A DNA stretch of 64,000 nucleotides from Peribacillus alkalitolerans (GTDB lineage Bacteria; Bacillota; Bacilli; Bacillales; DSM-1321), in the NCBI RefSeq assembly GCF_010882125.1, contig NZ_JAAGVZ010000001.1, positions 248,001-312,000 on the forward strand, given 5' to 3'. Within the stretch, counting starts at the first letter, position 1, and each line of letters opens with the position of its first letter. The translations under genes were made by a program, and so were the position numbers. The notes under the pieces are model-generated. The model did not search any database. It was not told the DNA's origin and worked only from the letters and a program-made list of their open reading frames with translations. Positions 53,326 through 62,584 of this stretch are shown one piece after another.

Positions 53326-54549
53326 CTACTCCTTCAACTCTTTTGCGAATTGAGTATAGTTTTTCTCTGCATTATACATAGTATCCCATTTATTGAACGC
53401 AGACTTCCTTTTCACTTCTTTTTTAGAGGCATCTAAGTGATAAAAATCTGCTAGCTTACAGGTAATATCGATTGGTTCAATCTCTTTAGGCAGCAGCATT
53501 CCATTCATTTCATCAACTATTTCAGAAGTGCCACCAACATCTGTAGCCAGTACAGGAATTCCATAACTGCAGGCTTCCATGATCGTAACAGGAATGCCTT
53601 CGCTTTCACTGACATTCACGAATAAATCAAAGTGTTCAGTACTATATATTGAATGGATTTCTTCATTCTTTTTATTGCCAACGAAGTGTACGGTAACATT
53701 TGAAGGGACATCTTTGATAATCCCCTCGATTTTCTCCCTTTCAGGTCCATCCCCTATATGAGTCCAATGGATAGGGAATTCACACTTTTTCAGTGCTTCA
53801 GCCAACAAATGGATGCGTTTAACAGATTTTAAATAGGAACAACTGACAATTTTAAGTCCCTCTTTATTAAATGAAACTTCTTCATTTTCCTGCTGATTTT
53901 TAAAAGTACCCAATCGTTGAACCGACAGCTTGTCCTCAACACCTACATTTTTTTGCGATAAGTACAGTTTACCGTTATTTGAAATTGGATAGGTGTGATC
54001 AAGTTGTTTAATCACTTGATTCTGGAATGGGATATATGCTGGCTTATGTCTTTCCCAATATAAGTCACCACCATGAACCCTAGAAACGGCCTTTCTGATC
54101 AAGCCTTTTTCCCTTAACATCGCCAGAGCTAAAGCGGATGGTGTTAACCAATAGGAATAAAAAACCGATTGTGAATCCACATATCCTTTTCTCTCTAATA
54201 TGCTCTTTATTTCACAAGCAAGGGATAAACGATTTAACATTACTAGTGGACCTTTTATTCCGAACTGTAATGAAGTAGATAATTCTTTTGCAAACCATTT
54301 AATTGAAGAAGGACTTGTGAATATTTGAAAAACTCTAGAAAGCTTTGATGTTTTTGTTTCGAACATTTGTATGATTTCAACATTTGATGGTACTGCTCGT
54401 TGTTCATTTTTATAATTTACATCTTGATTAGTCGGAATTAAAATAACCTTTTGAAATTCTTCTGAGAGAATTTCAAGTTCCGCTTTTAAAAACTCTTCCC
54501 CTGGAAAATAGGGATAACGATTCGTTAGAAGAACTAGCGTCTTATTCAT
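53326..54549 (-). CDS. GT4 glycosyltransferase
   Basis: A family 4 transferase, 407 aa. TLVLLTNRYPYFPGEEFLKAE marks the N-terminal domain; the C-terminal domain has IVSCSYLKSVKRIHLLAEAL and the catalytic NVSESEGIPVTIMEACSYG with the E(x)7E pair. The donor is unknown. The frame extends to 54564, but AAGGAGC is spaced for the ATG at 54549. It lies downstream of tagO, separated by a terminator-like hairpin. Confidence 0.87.
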   Translation of the reverse strand: MNKTLVLLTNRYPYFPGEEFLKAELEILSEEFQKVILIPTNQDVNYKNEQRAVPSNVEIIQMFETKTSKLSRVFQIFTSPSSIKWFAKELSTSLQFGIKGPLVMLNRLSLACEIKSILERKGYVDSQSVFYSYWLTPSALALAMLREKGLIRKAVSRVHGGDLYWERHKPAYIPFQNQVIKQLDHTYPISNNGKLYLSQKNVGVEDKLSVQRLGTFKNQQENEEVSFNKEGLKIVSCSYLKSVKRIHLLAEALKKCEFPIHWTHIGDGPEREKIEGIIKDVPSNVTVHFVGNKKNEEIHSIYSTEHFDLFVNVSESEGIPVTIMEACSYGIPVLATDVGGTSEIVDEMNGMLLPKEIEPIDITCKLADFYHLDASKKEVKRKSAFNKWDTMYNAEKNYTQFAKELKE

Positions 54550-54584
54550 TAGATGCTCCTTCAATTTTGGGAATGGACTAATTC

Positions 54585-54615
54585 AAAAAGCCGTAGGAAT
54601 ATTACCCCTACAGCT
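54585..54615 (-). terminator. Terminator-like hairpin between tagO and the polysaccharide operon
   Basis: The reverse strand AGCTGTAGGGG/CCTACGGCTT pairs with one mismatch, then TTTTTG. It directly follows the tagO stop. Confidence 0.75.
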
Positions 54616-55679
54616 TAGTTGTTTCTATCCCCGAATTTTTTGTGCATATTCATGAATGTCTTGTTGTAACTCTCACTTACAAGACCAATGGTTTCTGCAA
54701 TAATCGATGTTGCTAGAAGAAGACCGACAACGATGAATATGGATCCCCAAAGGGTCGCATTCGAGAAAATAAACGCGCATGCACTGAAAACAATCCCTAG
54801 AGCATAAATAATTAATACAGTTGCTCTATGAGAAAACCCTAAGGCGAGAATTCTGTGATGTAAATGCGATTTATCCGGAGCCGAAATCGGCTTTTTATTC
54901 ACTATTCTTCTAATTATGGCAAAGGTTGTATCAAATACCGGCACACCGAGAATAATGATAGGGACAACAAAACTGAACAAAGTAACACTCTTATATAACC
55001 CAAGTAGAGATAAGATGGAAATGATATACCCTAGGAATAGAGATCCCGTATCACCCATGAATATCTTAGCTGGATGGAAATTGTAGAACAAAAATCCAAC
55101 CGTGCTCGCAAGGACAATAAGAGCTATCGTCAGAATAAGAATATTCCCATTCAAACCAGCCATAACCGCAATCGTCGCGATACAAATAGAAGAAATCCCC
55201 GCAGCCAATCCGTCCAACCCATCTATAAGATTGATTGCATTAGTGATTCCCACGATCCACAATACAGTGATTGGAATGGATAGGATCCCTAAGTCAATTT
55301 TATCTACAAATGGAATAGTGATAAAATCAATCGTCAATCCCGACTGGACGACAAGGAAAGCTACAACTAATTGTCCAAGGAGCTTCACCTTGGCGGAAAG
55401 TTCTAATTTATCATCAAGTACCCCTAGCACAATAATGATAATTGCACCTAAGGAAATTGATATTATATGTTGATTGTACAATCCAGAAACGAAATAGCCC
55501 ACCATGACACCAATAAAAATGGCCAGCCCGCCTAATCGTGGCATTAGCTTTGTATGGACTTTTCTAGCATTTGGCTTATCAGTTGCGCCAATCTTTACAG
55601 CTAATTTCATCACAAGCGGAGTAACGAGAAGGACAGTGATAAAAGATGCAACAGTCGCAATTATTAAAGTCTTGTCCAT
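54615..55679 (-). CDS. tagO: Undecaprenyl-phosphate GlcNAc-1-phosphate transferase TagO
   Basis: It starts wall teichoic acid and other undecaprenyl-linked polymers by adding GlcNAc-1-P to the lipid carrier. Eleven or so membrane segments; the cytosolic loops carry KPNARKVHTKLMPRLGG, the DDKLELSAKVKLLGQ aspartate pair, NLIDGLDGLAAG, FMGDTGSLFLG and the HLHHR motif (KSHLHHRIL). 354 aa. It can prime both teichoic acid and the Wzx/Wzy polymer encoded downstream. Confidence 0.95.
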   Translation of the reverse strand: MDKTLIIATVASFITVLLVTPLVMKLAVKIGATDKPNARKVHTKLMPRLGGLAIFIGVMVGYFVSGLYNQHIISISLGAIIIIVLGVLDDKLELSAKVKLLGQLVVAFLVVQSGLTIDFITIPFVDKIDLGILSIPITVLWIVGITNAINLIDGLDGLAAGISSICIATIAVMAGLNGNILILTIALIVLASTVGFLFYNFHPAKIFMGDTGSLFLGYIISILSLLGLYKSVTLFSFVVPIIILGVPVFDTTFAIIRRIVNKKPISAPDKSHLHHRILALGFSHRATVLIIYALGIVFSACAFIFSNATLWGSIFIVVGLLLATSIIAETIGLVSESYNKTFMNMHKKFGDRNN

Positions 55680-55715
55680 GCGAAAGCTCCTTACATGTAT
55701 TTTTCATCCTTTATC

Positions 55716-55743
55716 AGTGTAACATAAATCCGACAACATTCAA
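55716..55743 (-). promoter_or_regulatory. Candidate SigA promoter for tagO
   Basis: Reverse strand TTGAAT, 16-nt spacer, TACACT (4 of 6 matches in each box). Placed 36 nt before the tagO start. Confidence 0.4.
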
Positions 55744-56025
55744 CTATTTTTATGGGCAGCCGGATTACCTCTAGTATTGGCTTTTAGGGCTATTTTCATG
55801 CCGAGTGGGAAAAAGAGGTAATGTGTAAATAAAGGTTTTACAAACTCTGCAGTGGCTAAATATAAACCTGTACGGTCCGTGTTTATTCACGAATTGAGGG
55901 TTCATAAAAATTTATAAGTATTGTGGTAATAATGTGTGGAAATCCATTAAGATAACTATAAAAATTATTGCTTTAACATTGTAAATTTGGACGATTTGAC
56001 CTAGCTTCTAATCAGGATTAACAAA

Positions 56026-56057
56026 CAAAAAACCCGGTGCAATGCACCGAGTTTTGC
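56026..56057 (-). terminator. Intrinsic terminator (lytBC-like operon)
   Basis: cc-cggtgc/gcaccg-ag stem with loop aat; reverse strand continues TTTTTTGTTTG. Directly after the stop at 56058. Confidence 0.9.
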
Positions 56058-57566
56058 TTAATTGACTTTATTGAGTCTCCAATAAGTAGAAACACCATCA
56101 TAAATCGCAATAGCTGCTTGCTCTCTGAACGTAGTTGTCTTCATGCGCGCTGCTTCGGTTGGGTTAGTGATAAACCCTAATTCAGCCAAAACACTTGCCA
56201 TTTGGGTATACTTGATGACTTTGAAATTGGCTGTTTTAACTCCGCGGTCTTTTCCACCGAGATGCTGAACTAATTCTTTTTGAATATAACCGGCAAGCTC
56301 TTGACTATCCGCAGAAGCGTAAGTGCTATTCCAGTATGTTTCTATACCACTTGCTTCGGGGGTAGCTGAGTTGACATGGATACTTACGAATACGTTAGCG
56401 CGTTTAGTATTGGCTAAATTTATACGATCGTCTAAGGAAGGATATGTATCACTAGTCCTTGTCATGTAAACAATCGCACCTCTTGCCAATAGCTTAGGAT
56501 GCAAGCGTTTAGCAACATCTAACACGATATCCTCTTCCTCAAGACCATTAGCAACAGCTCCAGGGTCGGAGTCTCCATGGCCAGCATCGACTACAATTTT
56601 CAACCCAATCAGATCACCGATTGCCTGGTTAACAGCGTAGGTAGTAACAGAAGCTGTACCACCAAGAACAGTAAAGTTCGTGATTTTCTTATCATATATA
56701 ATTTGCTTGATTGGATCCGGTAAAGATTTACCCGTTAATAAGATGGGTTTATTCTGCTTCGCCGCTAGAACGGAACCAGTCAATGCATCCGCAAAGGAAA
56801 GTCCTGTTGCCATAAAAGATGAATCTGCTTGTAGGTTTAATTGCTTGATTACATTTGCAGATACCTCAAAGCGGTTGCTTCCCCCTATTCTTAAAGGAGA
56901 CGGTAGTTGTCCTGAGACAGTAGAACTAACACTTGCCGTTCCCCCTACTACTATAGAGGATTGCGGCTTAATAGCATCAATCGCGTTTTTAATTTCCGCA
57001 GGCAGTGTATTCGGATACGTCAATAAAATAGGGTATCCATTTTTGGCTGCATAAGGTGCAATGGACAATGCATCTGGGAATTTCGTTCCGTCAGCAACGA
57101 CTACCTTTGTTGCAATTGGCAATTCAGCCGCGATGGCAGCCGATACTTCAAATCGGCTATTACCACCGATTCTTTTAATTTCTGAAACACCCATCCCGCT
57201 TATTTCAGCAAGAACCTCATTGGAAATGCTTCCTTCCCCACCGATCACAATGACCTCGCGTGGTTTAAGTCGGAAAATTTCCTGCTTTGTCTCAGCAGTT
57301 AATACATTGGATTGGGTTAACAAGATTGGTGCATTTTTATAATAGGCTAAAGGAGCGGCAGACAATGCATCTGCAAAAGCATTATAATTTGCCACTACGA
57401 CCGTATTCGTAGTCGTTGGCCAACCTTCCCTTGAAATATTGACTGCCACCTCAAAACGGTTGGCGCCATCAAGTCTTTCGATCGTTCCTCCCGCTGCGGA
57501 AGTGCTACCAGCTTTCCCCAGCAAAACCAAAGGCAACAACAGGACCAGTATTAAAATTTTTTTCAT
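56058..57566 (-). CDS. lytC: N-acetylmuramoyl-L-alanine amidase with CWB2 repeats (LytC-like)
   Basis: A secreted autolysin. A signal peptide (1-24) is followed by three CWB2 cell-wall-binding repeats (about 28-310, each with RxxGxNRFEVA and FADALSAAPLAY-type motifs). The C-terminal Amidase_3 domain (about 320-500) holds the zinc ligands of VDAGHG, the EEED glutamate and SIHVNS, and the catalytic glutamate in LAELGFITN. Order and length (502 aa) match B. subtilis LytC (496). It follows a lytB homologue by 44 nt. CWB2 domains bind anionic wall polysaccharide, probably made by the adjacent clusters. Confidence 0.93.
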   Translation of the reverse strand: MKKILILVLLLPLVLLGKAGSTSAAGGTIERLDGANRFEVAVNISREGWPTTTNTVVVANYNAFADALSAAPLAYYKNAPILLTQSNVLTAETKQEIFRLKPREVIVIGGEGSISNEVLAEISGMGVSEIKRIGGNSRFEVSAAIAAELPIATKVVVADGTKFPDALSIAPYAAKNGYPILLTYPNTLPAEIKNAIDAIKPQSSIVVGGTASVSSTVSGQLPSPLRIGGSNRFEVSANVIKQLNLQADSSFMATGLSFADALTGSVLAAKQNKPILLTGKSLPDPIKQIIYDKKITNFTVLGGTASVTTYAVNQAIGDLIGLKIVVDAGHGDSDPGAVANGLEEEDIVLDVAKRLHPKLLARGAIVYMTRTSDTYPSLDDRINLANTKRANVFVSIHVNSATPEASGIETYWNSTYASADSQELAGYIQKELVQHLGGKDRGVKTANFKVIKYTQMASVLAELGFITNPTEAARMKTTTFREQAAIAIYDGVSTYWRLNKVN

Positions 57567-57610
57567 TTTACGCTCCCTCTAGAAGTTTTTATTTCACATG
57601 GCTGATTGGA

Positions 57611-59866
57611 TTAGTAGTTTTCTGTACTTAAAATAGCTGTTGGATAATAGAATTCTAGGATTTGATTATAGGTATGACCAGCCTTAGCACGATTATGCGC
57701 TCCATTTTGACTCATCCCAATTCCGTGGCCATATCCTTTACCCTTAATAGTGAAGGTCTCTGCATCTCGAAGTACATCCGTAATTAATGTACTTTTAAAT
57801 CTTGTGCCTTGGAACATGGACCTGAACTGTACACCCGTACGGTCGAATGGAACCGTATATTTTTTCAATGGTGTAGTTCCATCACAGTCCCCATTCTCAC
57901 AGCTGAATTGATTCGTCGTTTTATCCTTCAAATAGAAGTCGACAGTCATCGTAGCATTTGCCACACGCTTTGCGTCATTCAAGCTATTAACTACGAAATC
58001 GTTGATTCCAATAATCTTGAATTCTTTATTGCTATAGCCATTAGCCAATAAGTAATTTTTCACTGAATTTGCTAGAACAGAATCCTTCTCTGCTGCTGTA
58101 GTCCACCACCAGCCAGGATTCAATAGCATTTTCTCAGGATCTTTACCCATCGTTACTGCTAGCTGATTTGTATCGATTTGAGTCTTATCAACCTTAATCG
58201 TCCAACCATTACTTGGATCACTTAAATTCGCACTTGCATCAAATGGATCTGCTGCATATGAGAAATATGGCAGCTTTGCAGAGCCCCATTCTTCCTTATT
58301 AGTAGAAGTGTATCCACCATTACTAGAAGAGAAGAAAGCTCCGATTAATTTTAAAGATCCAGAAGCATCCTTATACTTCAATACTTTTCCTTTTGTAGCG
58401 TTTACAGCATTTGTGGAACGTTCATCCCATTGGTAACCACCGTATACTTGATAGCTAATCGTATCCACAACGGTTTTTCCGATATCGTCCACTGAGTACG
58501 TCCGTGCAGCAACCGCTTGCGCCTTTAACGCTTCAAGCTCCCAGCTTGCAGGCATTTCACGAGGAACAACACCTTTCAGGTAATCTTCAAATGGAATGTT
58601 CATATTAAAAGGTCTTACATATTTGCCGCCTTCAACGGTAAAATCCATTACTCCCAAATACGGTTTATTATTCAAGAGAATTTGATTGCTCGTTGAATAG
58701 CTAGAAGGAATGACACTGAATTTCCCATCAGAGAAGTTTTTCACTAGCTCTGACCCTTCATAAAAAGAAATAGAGCCGTTACTTTCAACCTTTACAGAAT
58801 AAGCTGTACCCGGAGATAACACATATTCATTCGGTAAACTATTTTCTAGACTAGTAGAAACGGATGCAGTTCCACCTAAAATATGAAAATTAGAGATTGA
58901 TTTACTACTAATTACTGATGAAATAGAATCCGGCAGTTTAGTAGCCCCTGTCAATAATAATGGAGCATCTAATTTCGCAGCCAGGACAGACCCAGTAAGA
59001 GCATCAGCGAATGAAGTTCCGTTCGATAAAAAGGCTGACTCGGCATTAAGGTTCAAGGTTGTAACAATATTAGCTGATACCTCGAAACGATCCTTTCCTC
59101 CGATACGAGCTGGAGTAGCTAGTTGAGCCTCGATTTCCTTGCTGACACTGCCTTCTCCACCAACAATCAGTGTTTCGGACTTTCCAACCAATGCTTCTTT
59201 CGTGCTTTCCGGCAACGTTTTAGCTTGAGTCAACAGAATTGGATAACCATTCCTCGCTGCATAAGGAGCAATCGACAATGCATCCGCAAAAGCTGTACCA
59301 TTTGTCACGATCGCTTTGTTTGCAGTTGGAAAATTAGAAGCAACTAGCTTAGCAACTTCAAATCTATCTTTACCACCAATACGGATAACCTCTGAAGCAA
59401 GGGTTTTCAATTTACCTTCAACTGCTTCGGAAATACTGCCAGTTCCACCGATAATATAAACTGTTCTCGGTTGAAGGGCCTTTAAACGATCTTCCATTAC
59501 TTGAGGCATGGAAGTTGCTGATGTCAGAAGGATTGGAGCTCCCTTTTGATAGGCAAGAGGTGCAGCTGATAAAGCATCCGCAAAAGCTGAGGAATTCACC
59601 ACTACGACAACATCGGCAGTGGGCCACCCCGTTTTAGCAATCTCATCAGCCACCTCAAAACGATTGGCACCAGAATATCTTTTGTTCTCATTAGAAAACT
59701 TATATGTACCTTTTGTTGTCACATTGATAGAGTTAGTATTCCCAACATAATTTTGTAGCTTCACAGAGATCGTGGATGCCGCCAACGAAGTTCCTGGGTT
59801 TATCAAAACCCCACTCACTAAAAAAACCAGGGTCAATACTACCGACAATACAAAGTTCTTTCTCAT
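57611..59866 (-). CDS. lytB: CWB2 plus SpoIID-domain amidase modifier (LytB-like)
   Basis: A secreted 751-aa protein: signal peptide (1-29), three CWB2 repeats (about 60-345), a linker, and a SpoIID/LytB domain (about 425-745). The SpoIID part has PREMPASWELEALKAQAVAA with the proposed catalytic glutamate, and GYGHGIGMSQNGA. In B. subtilis LytB (about 705 aa) enhances the LytC amidase; SpoIID itself is a lytic transglycosylase. It precedes lytC in an operon; the small lytA gene of B. subtilis is absent. A terminator-like hairpin lies in its leader. Its gene diverges from secA2. Confidence 0.93.
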   Translation of the reverse strand: MRKNFVLSVVLTLVFLVSGVLINPGTSLAASTISVKLQNYVGNTNSINVTTKGTYKFSNENKRYSGANRFEVADEIAKTGWPTADVVVVVNSSAFADALSAAPLAYQKGAPILLTSATSMPQVMEDRLKALQPRTVYIIGGTGSISEAVEGKLKTLASEVIRIGGKDRFEVAKLVASNFPTANKAIVTNGTAFADALSIAPYAARNGYPILLTQAKTLPESTKEALVGKSETLIVGGEGSVSKEIEAQLATPARIGGKDRFEVSANIVTTLNLNAESAFLSNGTSFADALTGSVLAAKLDAPLLLTGATKLPDSISSVISSKSISNFHILGGTASVSTSLENSLPNEYVLSPGTAYSVKVESNGSISFYEGSELVKNFSDGKFSVIPSSYSTSNQILLNNKPYLGVMDFTVEGGKYVRPFNMNIPFEDYLKGVVPREMPASWELEALKAQAVAARTYSVDDIGKTVVDTISYQVYGGYQWDERSTNAVNATKGKVLKYKDASGSLKLIGAFFSSSNGGYTSTNKEEWGSAKLPYFSYAADPFDASANLSDPSNGWTIKVDKTQIDTNQLAVTMGKDPEKMLLNPGWWWTTAAEKDSVLANSVKNYLLANGYSNKEFKIIGINDFVVNSLNDAKRVANATMTVDFYLKDKTTNQFSCENGDCDGTTPLKKYTVPFDRTGVQFRSMFQGTRFKSTLITDVLRDAETFTIKGKGYGHGIGMSQNGAHNRAKAGHTYNQILEFYYPTAILSTENY

Positions 59867-59916
59867 AATCCCTACCTTTTCCTTATTTTTTTCTTCTAAT
59901 CTATCAGAAAACTCTC

Positions 59917-59946
59917 AAAAAAGTAATTGGAACATTTTCCAATTAC
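59917..59946 (-). terminator. Leader terminator-like hairpin upstream of lytB-like gene
   Basis: The reverse strand reads GTAATTGGAA-aatg-TTCCAATTAC, a perfect 10-bp stem, followed at once by six T. No reverse-strand gene lies upstream, so it can only act on the leader of the lytB-like transcript, or as a protein-binding palindrome. Confidence 0.65.
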
Positions 59947-59959
59947 CCCCTAGTACCCC

Positions 59960-59988
59960 ACTTTACGGAAAACAATGGTAGAATTCAA
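59960..59988 (-). promoter_or_regulatory. Candidate SigA promoter for lytBC-like operon
   Basis: Reverse strand TTGAAT, 17-nt spacer, TAAAGT (4 of 6 matches in each box). The predicted start site lies just before the leader hairpin. No SigD-type promoter was found, although B. subtilis lytABC has one. Confidence 0.4.
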
Positions 59989-60137
59989 GAATTAATGAAA
60001 CCTAATTATTTCCTTTTCATAGATTTGTTGTTCAACGTTTATATTATAATAGTTAAAGGTAAGGTTTTTCTCCTACCTTTTGACCCAGTTTTCGACAAAA
60101 GGGAAAAATTGTTACTAGAACAAATAAATAGTACATA

Positions 60138-60146
60138 TGATATAAT
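60138..60146 (+). promoter_or_regulatory. Extended -10 promoter for secA2
   Basis: TGATATAAT fits the extended -10 consensus TGnTATAAT exactly, 39 nt before the start codon. No good -35 box is spaced for it. Confidence 0.6.
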
Positions 60147-60184
60147 TTGTATGAGTTAATCTGCAAGATTAGGAGAGAACAACC

Positions 60185-62584
60185 ATGATATCCAAAGTGA
60201 AAAAGATCTTTGACGATAGTGCCAAGGATTTAAAAAGACTCACTAAAATGACTGAACAAGTGAATAAATTGGAATCACGTTTTGAAAAAATGTCGGATTC
60301 TGAGTTAAAAAATATGACTTTTACTTTTAAAGAGCGACTCTCTCAAGGTGAATCTCTTGAAAGCTTGTCGATTGAAGCATTCGCGACAGTACGTGAAGCC
60401 GCTAAGAGAGTACTAGGATTAAGACACTATGATGTTCAAATGATTGGTGGTTTTGTCCTATACGAAGGAAGCATTGCTCAGATGCAAACGGGTGAAGGAA
60501 AAACGTTAGTCGCTACCCTGCCAAGCTATCTGTATGCTTTGGAAGGAAAAGGCGTCCATATCATTACAGCGAATGAGTACCTTGCTAAACGTGACAAGGA
60601 ACAAATGGGAAAAGTGCATGAATTCCTTGGACTAACGGTAGGACTGAATGTATCAAACATGGAGCCTCAAGAAAAAAGAGACTCATATGCATCAGACATT
60701 ACATACGGGACTGGAACGGAGTTCGGTTTCGATTATCTGCGTGACAATATGGTTATATCCAGCGCGGATAAAGTACAGCGTAAGCATTATTATGCCATCG
60801 TCGACGAAGTGGACAGCATCTTAATCGATGAAGCACGTACACCATTGATCATCGCGAACAAATCTAGCTATGGTGCAGAACTATTCGAGATCACAGCCCA
60901 AATCATGAAAACCTTCAAAAGTGATGAAGACTATGAGCTTTTCCAAGAAACGAAACAAGTCTATTTAACTGATGCTGGAGCAGCAAAGATTGAAGCTGCA
61001 TTTGGTATCGACAATTTATACAAGTCAGAAAATCAAGTCCTCTTGCACAACGTGACACAAGCGCTGCGTGCAAAGGCAACGATGACAAAGGATGTTGACT
61101 ATATCGTTAAGAACGGCAAGATCATGCTTATCGATAAGTTCACCGGCCGTATTATGGAAGGAAGAACCTTCAGCGAAGGATTACATCAAGCCATCGAAGC
61201 AAAAGAAGGCGTGGAAATTACGGATGAAAACGATACTCAAGCTACCATCACCATCCAAAATTACTTCCGTATGTATGAAAAACTAGCCGGTATGACTGGA
61301 AGTGCGACACCATCGAAGCGTGAATTCATGGAAACGTACCAATTGCCTGTCATCACCATTCCAACGAACCGCCCTATCCAACGGATTGATTCTGAGGATT
61401 TAGTGTTTATTGATTATGCTTCTAAGCTGCGACACTTGGTTTCAGTGGTAAAAAGCATAAATGAAGAAGGTCGCCCTATTTTAATTGGGACTACTTCCAT
61501 TGAACAATCGGAAAAAATCTCTAAAGAATTAGAGAAAGCTAGCATCCAACATCAAATCTTGAATGCCAAAACAGAGGAAGATGAAGCCCGTATCATCTCC
61601 ATGGCAGGTCAAAAAGGACAAGTCATGCTTGCCACTAACATGGCTGGTAGAGGTACAGACATTATGTTAGGTGAAGGTATCCGCGAGCTTGGCGGATTGC
61701 ATATTATCGGGACGGAAAGACACGAAAGCAACCGAATCGATATGCAGCTTCGTGGACGTGCAGGACGACAAGGAGATCCAGGTTCTACACAGTTCATCAT
61801 CTCACTGGACGATGATTTGTTCACATACTATGACGAAGAAGAGTTTAAGAAATTCAAGAAAAAGGCAAAGGGCAACGACCAAGGTCTGATTGTTTCTCCA
61901 GATCCAAACAAATTCGTTACGAAGGTTCAGGAAACCATTGAATCAGCTCATTTCTCTTCTCGTAACCATTTATTGAAATTAGACAATGTCGTTAACCAAC
62001 AAAGCAAGGTCATTTACTCAATGAGAAATCGACTGTTGGAAATGGATGATAGCTCCATGTTTGACGAGGCTGTAGAGTACTTAACCCTGTTTTCCATGAA
62101 GGCCGTTGAGAGATTTTATCCTGAAGATGAAGAAATCAGAAACGATAATGCCCTAATTGAAGAATTGTCACCTGTATTCTTCCAAACGGAATGGAAGCTT
62201 TCAGACTTCGATTCTCAAGACTCTTTTGAAATCGGTCAAAAAGTTCAAAAAGAGCTTGAAGACTTACTAGCGTCTATCTCTGAATTAAGAGAAGATGAAG
62301 AACTAGGATTCGAATTAAAACGGATCATGCTTCGTCAAATTGATGTGGAATGGATCCAGCATCTGGATATCATGAATCAGTTAAAGAACGGAAATACGTT
62401 AAAGAGCTATGGACAGGAAGATCCATACAGAATTTTTGAATTCGAAGCATTGAACGAATTTAATGATTTGTTGTATAGCATCTATTCCAATGTCAGCATC
62501 CGATTCATGGAATATGTAAGAAACCAATTTGAACTGGATACATCTAGAGAGGGGGAGCACGCAGACCATGGGGTTATTTCGTAG
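60185..62584 (+). CDS. secA2: Accessory Sec ATPase SecA2
   Basis: A second SecA of 799 aa that exports a restricted set of surface proteins. Both motor domains are intact: Walker A (MQTGEGKT), [14 protein letters not shown] and [12 protein letters not shown]. The C-terminal zinc tail of SecA1 is missing and the protein ends after the helical scaffold/wing region. It overlaps slaP by 17 nt, the pairing known from B. anthracis for S-layer export. Here the divergent neighbours encode CWB2 wall-binding proteins, the likely cargo. ATG at 60185 after AGGAGAG. Confidence 0.94.
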   Translation: MISKVKKIFDDSAKDLKRLTKMTEQVNKLESRFEKMSDSELKNMTFTFKERLSQGESLESLSIEAFATVREAAKRVLGLRHYDVQMIGGFVLYEGSIAQMQTGEGKTLVATLPSYLYALEGKGVHIITANEYLAKRDKEQMGKVHEFLGLTVGLNVSNMEPQEKRDSYASDITYGTGTEFGFDYLRDNMVISSADKVQRKHYYAIVDEVDSILIDEARTPLIIANKSSYGAELFEITAQIMKTFKSDEDYELFQETKQVYLTDAGAAKIEAAFGIDNLYKSENQVLLHNVTQALRAKATMTKDVDYIVKNGKIMLIDKFTGRIMEGRTFSEGLHQAIEAKEGVEITDENDTQATITIQNYFRMYEKLAGMTGSATPSKREFMETYQLPVITIPTNRPIQRIDSEDLVFIDYASKLRHLVSVVKSINEEGRPILIGTTSIEQSEKISKELEKASIQHQILNAKTEEDEARIISMAGQKGQVMLATNMAGRGTDIMLGEGIRELGGLHIIGTERHESNRIDMQLRGRAGRQGDPGSTQFIISLDDDLFTYYDEEEFKKFKKKAKGNDQGLIVSPDPNKFVTKVQETIESAHFSSRNHLLKLDNVVNQQSKVIYSMRNRLLEMDDSSMFDEAVEYLTLFSMKAVERFYPEDEEIRNDNALIEELSPVFFQTEWKLSDFDSQDSFEIGQKVQKELEDLLASISELREDEELGFELKRIMLRQIDVEWIQHLDIMNQLKNGNTLKSYGQEDPYRIFEFEALNEFNDLLYSIYSNVSIRFMEYVRNQFELDTSREGEHADHGVIS

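Larger units (their letters stand above)
55680..56057. other. Intergenic region between tagO and the lytC-like gene
   Basis: 378 bp with no credible gene. It holds a candidate tagO promoter at the left (55716-55743, reverse strand) and the lytC-like terminator at the right (56026-56057). The middle is AT-rich and I see nothing else in it. Confidence 0.5.
59867..60184. other. Divergent control region between lytB-like and secA2
   Basis: 318 bp with no gene. Leftward: a candidate promoter (59960-59988) and a leader hairpin (59917-59946). Rightward: TATAAT boxes at 60045-60050 and 60141-60146 and an imperfect hairpin aaaggtaagg/cctaccttt (60055-60081) followed by TTGA. The secA2 ribosome site AGGAGAG is at 60170-60176. 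Confidence 0.6.

Noticed and set aside
59866-60184. SigD promoter for the lytB-like operon
   Set aside because: B. subtilis lytABC has one, but no TAAA-N15-GCCGATAT-like match was found on the reverse strand here.
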